Origin: Brevibacillus fortis
Lineage (GTDB): Bacteria; Bacillota; Bacilli; Brevibacillales; Brevibacillaceae
Direction: 5' to 3'
Assembly (NCBI RefSeq): GCF_003013395.1
Contig: NZ_PXZM01000029.1
Coordinates: forward strand, 221,748 to 285,747
DNA: 64,000 nucleotides
Translations under genes and position numbers: made by a program
Shown here: positions 63,432 to 64,000 of the stretch, in pieces
Numbering within the stretch: position 1 is the stretch's first letter
How the letters are laid out: every line of letters begins with the position of its first letter
The notes under the pieces: generated by a model
What the model saw: only the letters and a program-made list of their open reading frames with translations
What the model was told of the DNA's origin: nothing
Databases searched by the model: none

Positions 63432-63953
63432 ATGTCGAAACAATTCGTTATTGAAGCGATCATGTTGGCTATCTACGGGGAGTTGATGGTCCCATCGCAA
63501 CCAGTAGAATATCTGATACCCGCGTCGACAATCTATGAATTGGACGAATTTATCCAGAGTCCTGAACCTATCATGCCCTACTCTGCTGATGATCAGTATG
63601 TCCGTCGGATTATGAAAGAAATGAGCCAATTTTTTGCCGATCCATTCAACCGCAAGCGAATGGAAAAAGGACTGATAGCCCCATGGTCCAAGGTTCCCTT
63701 TTCTTTTCCGAACGGTGTGACCCTGACGGTCGTAAAAGTGGAGGATAACGCCATGTGGGGGGAGATATTTGATCCCGTAGAGACACAGCTATTGTTGACG
63801 GCCATGAAATTTGAGGCCCCGCTTCTCACAGACCAGCCTGATTATCAGGATCGGATATTGGAATATATCGTGCCTGTTCAATTTTACGATGTGGATGATT
63901 TTGATTTCGCGCTCGAGCAAGGAATCTCATTGAACGACCTTCGTGAACCATAA
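63432..63953 (+). CDS. Conserved hypothetical protein
   Basis: 173 aa, acidic, no signal or membrane segment. GAGGAGGG is eight bases before ATG 63432. SKQFVIEAIMLAIYGELMVPSQPVEYLIP at the start and a D-D-F-D-F-A-L-E-Q-G-I-S end; I do not recognise a family. Divergent from the TerC gene. Confidence 0.7.
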   Translation: MSKQFVIEAIMLAIYGELMVPSQPVEYLIPASTIYELDEFIQSPEPIMPYSADDQYVRRIMKEMSQFFADPFNRKRMEKGLIAPWSKVPFSFPNGVTLTVVKVEDNAMWGEIFDPVETQLLLTAMKFEAPLLTDQPDYQDRILEYIVPVQFYDVDDFDFALEQGISLNDLREP

Positions 63954-64000
63954 TCAAGAAAACAGACCGACGAGCCTGACGTGAACTGTTACCCGTTAGA

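Overview
The window looks like chromosomal DNA of a Brevibacillus-type member of the Bacillota. Supporting signs are strong AGGAGG-type ribosome binding sites with frequent GTG/TTG starts, a block in the order yjcH-yjcG-yjcF as in Bacillus, a YutG-type PgpA, FabI, an AgrB/AgrD pair, a LoaP-type NusG paralogue and a trans-AT polyketide synthase (PKS). The genus is inferred; no 16S rRNA is present.

Region 1 (1-31.1 kb, minus strand) is the 5' part of a trans-AT PKS/NRPS operon that runs off the left edge. In order of transcription it encodes a Sfp-type phosphopantetheinyl transferase, a free-standing acyl hydrolase-AT-ER protein, an alpha/beta hydrolase, a methyltransferase, two PKS giants (2721 and 3982 aa) and an NRPS-PKS protein (at least 1715 aa). 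The last three reading frames overlap by ATGA. The visible assembly line reads ACP-ACP | KS-MT-ACP | KS-DH-KR // MT-ACP | KS-DH-ACP | KS-DH-KR-ACP*-ACP | KS0-ACP // C-A-PCP | KS-..., where // is a protein boundary, ACP* lacks its serine and KS0 lacks the HGTGT histidine. A divergent loaP gene (31.5 kb) is the likely processive antitermination factor for the operon.

Region 2 (32.3-36.3 kb) holds two tandem class-3 lipases, the first without its nucleophile, then a small secreted protein whose promoter overlaps a Fur-box-like palindrome, then a minus-strand operon of an AgrC-sensor-like membrane protein without a kinase, AgrB, and a cysteine-less AgrD predicted to give a serine lactone.

Region 3 (36.3-46.9 kb) is decayed prophage and accessory DNA. 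It contains relics of phage genes (DUF5664-like, ABA-sandwich-like, YopX-like, HNH, TerS, frameshifted TerL), a PLAT-domain secreted protein, a MafI-like immunity protein, lipoproteins, a secreted NlpC/P60-like protein and an IS256-type transposase fragment. A 20-bp perfect repeat of the tRNA-Val(GAC) 3' end at 40111-40130 marks a probable att site, so 40.1-46.8 kb may be one integrated element.

Region 4 (46.9-64 kb) is ordinary housekeeping chromosome: two tRNAs, pgpA, yjcH/yjcG/yjcF, TetR, PHP phosphoesterase, MBL hydrolase, YitT, CBS-domain (CNNM/HlyC) protein, a UvrD-like helicase, fabI, a ZIP transporter, a MerR-like regulator, a degenerate HD-GYP protein and a TerC/YjbE protein.
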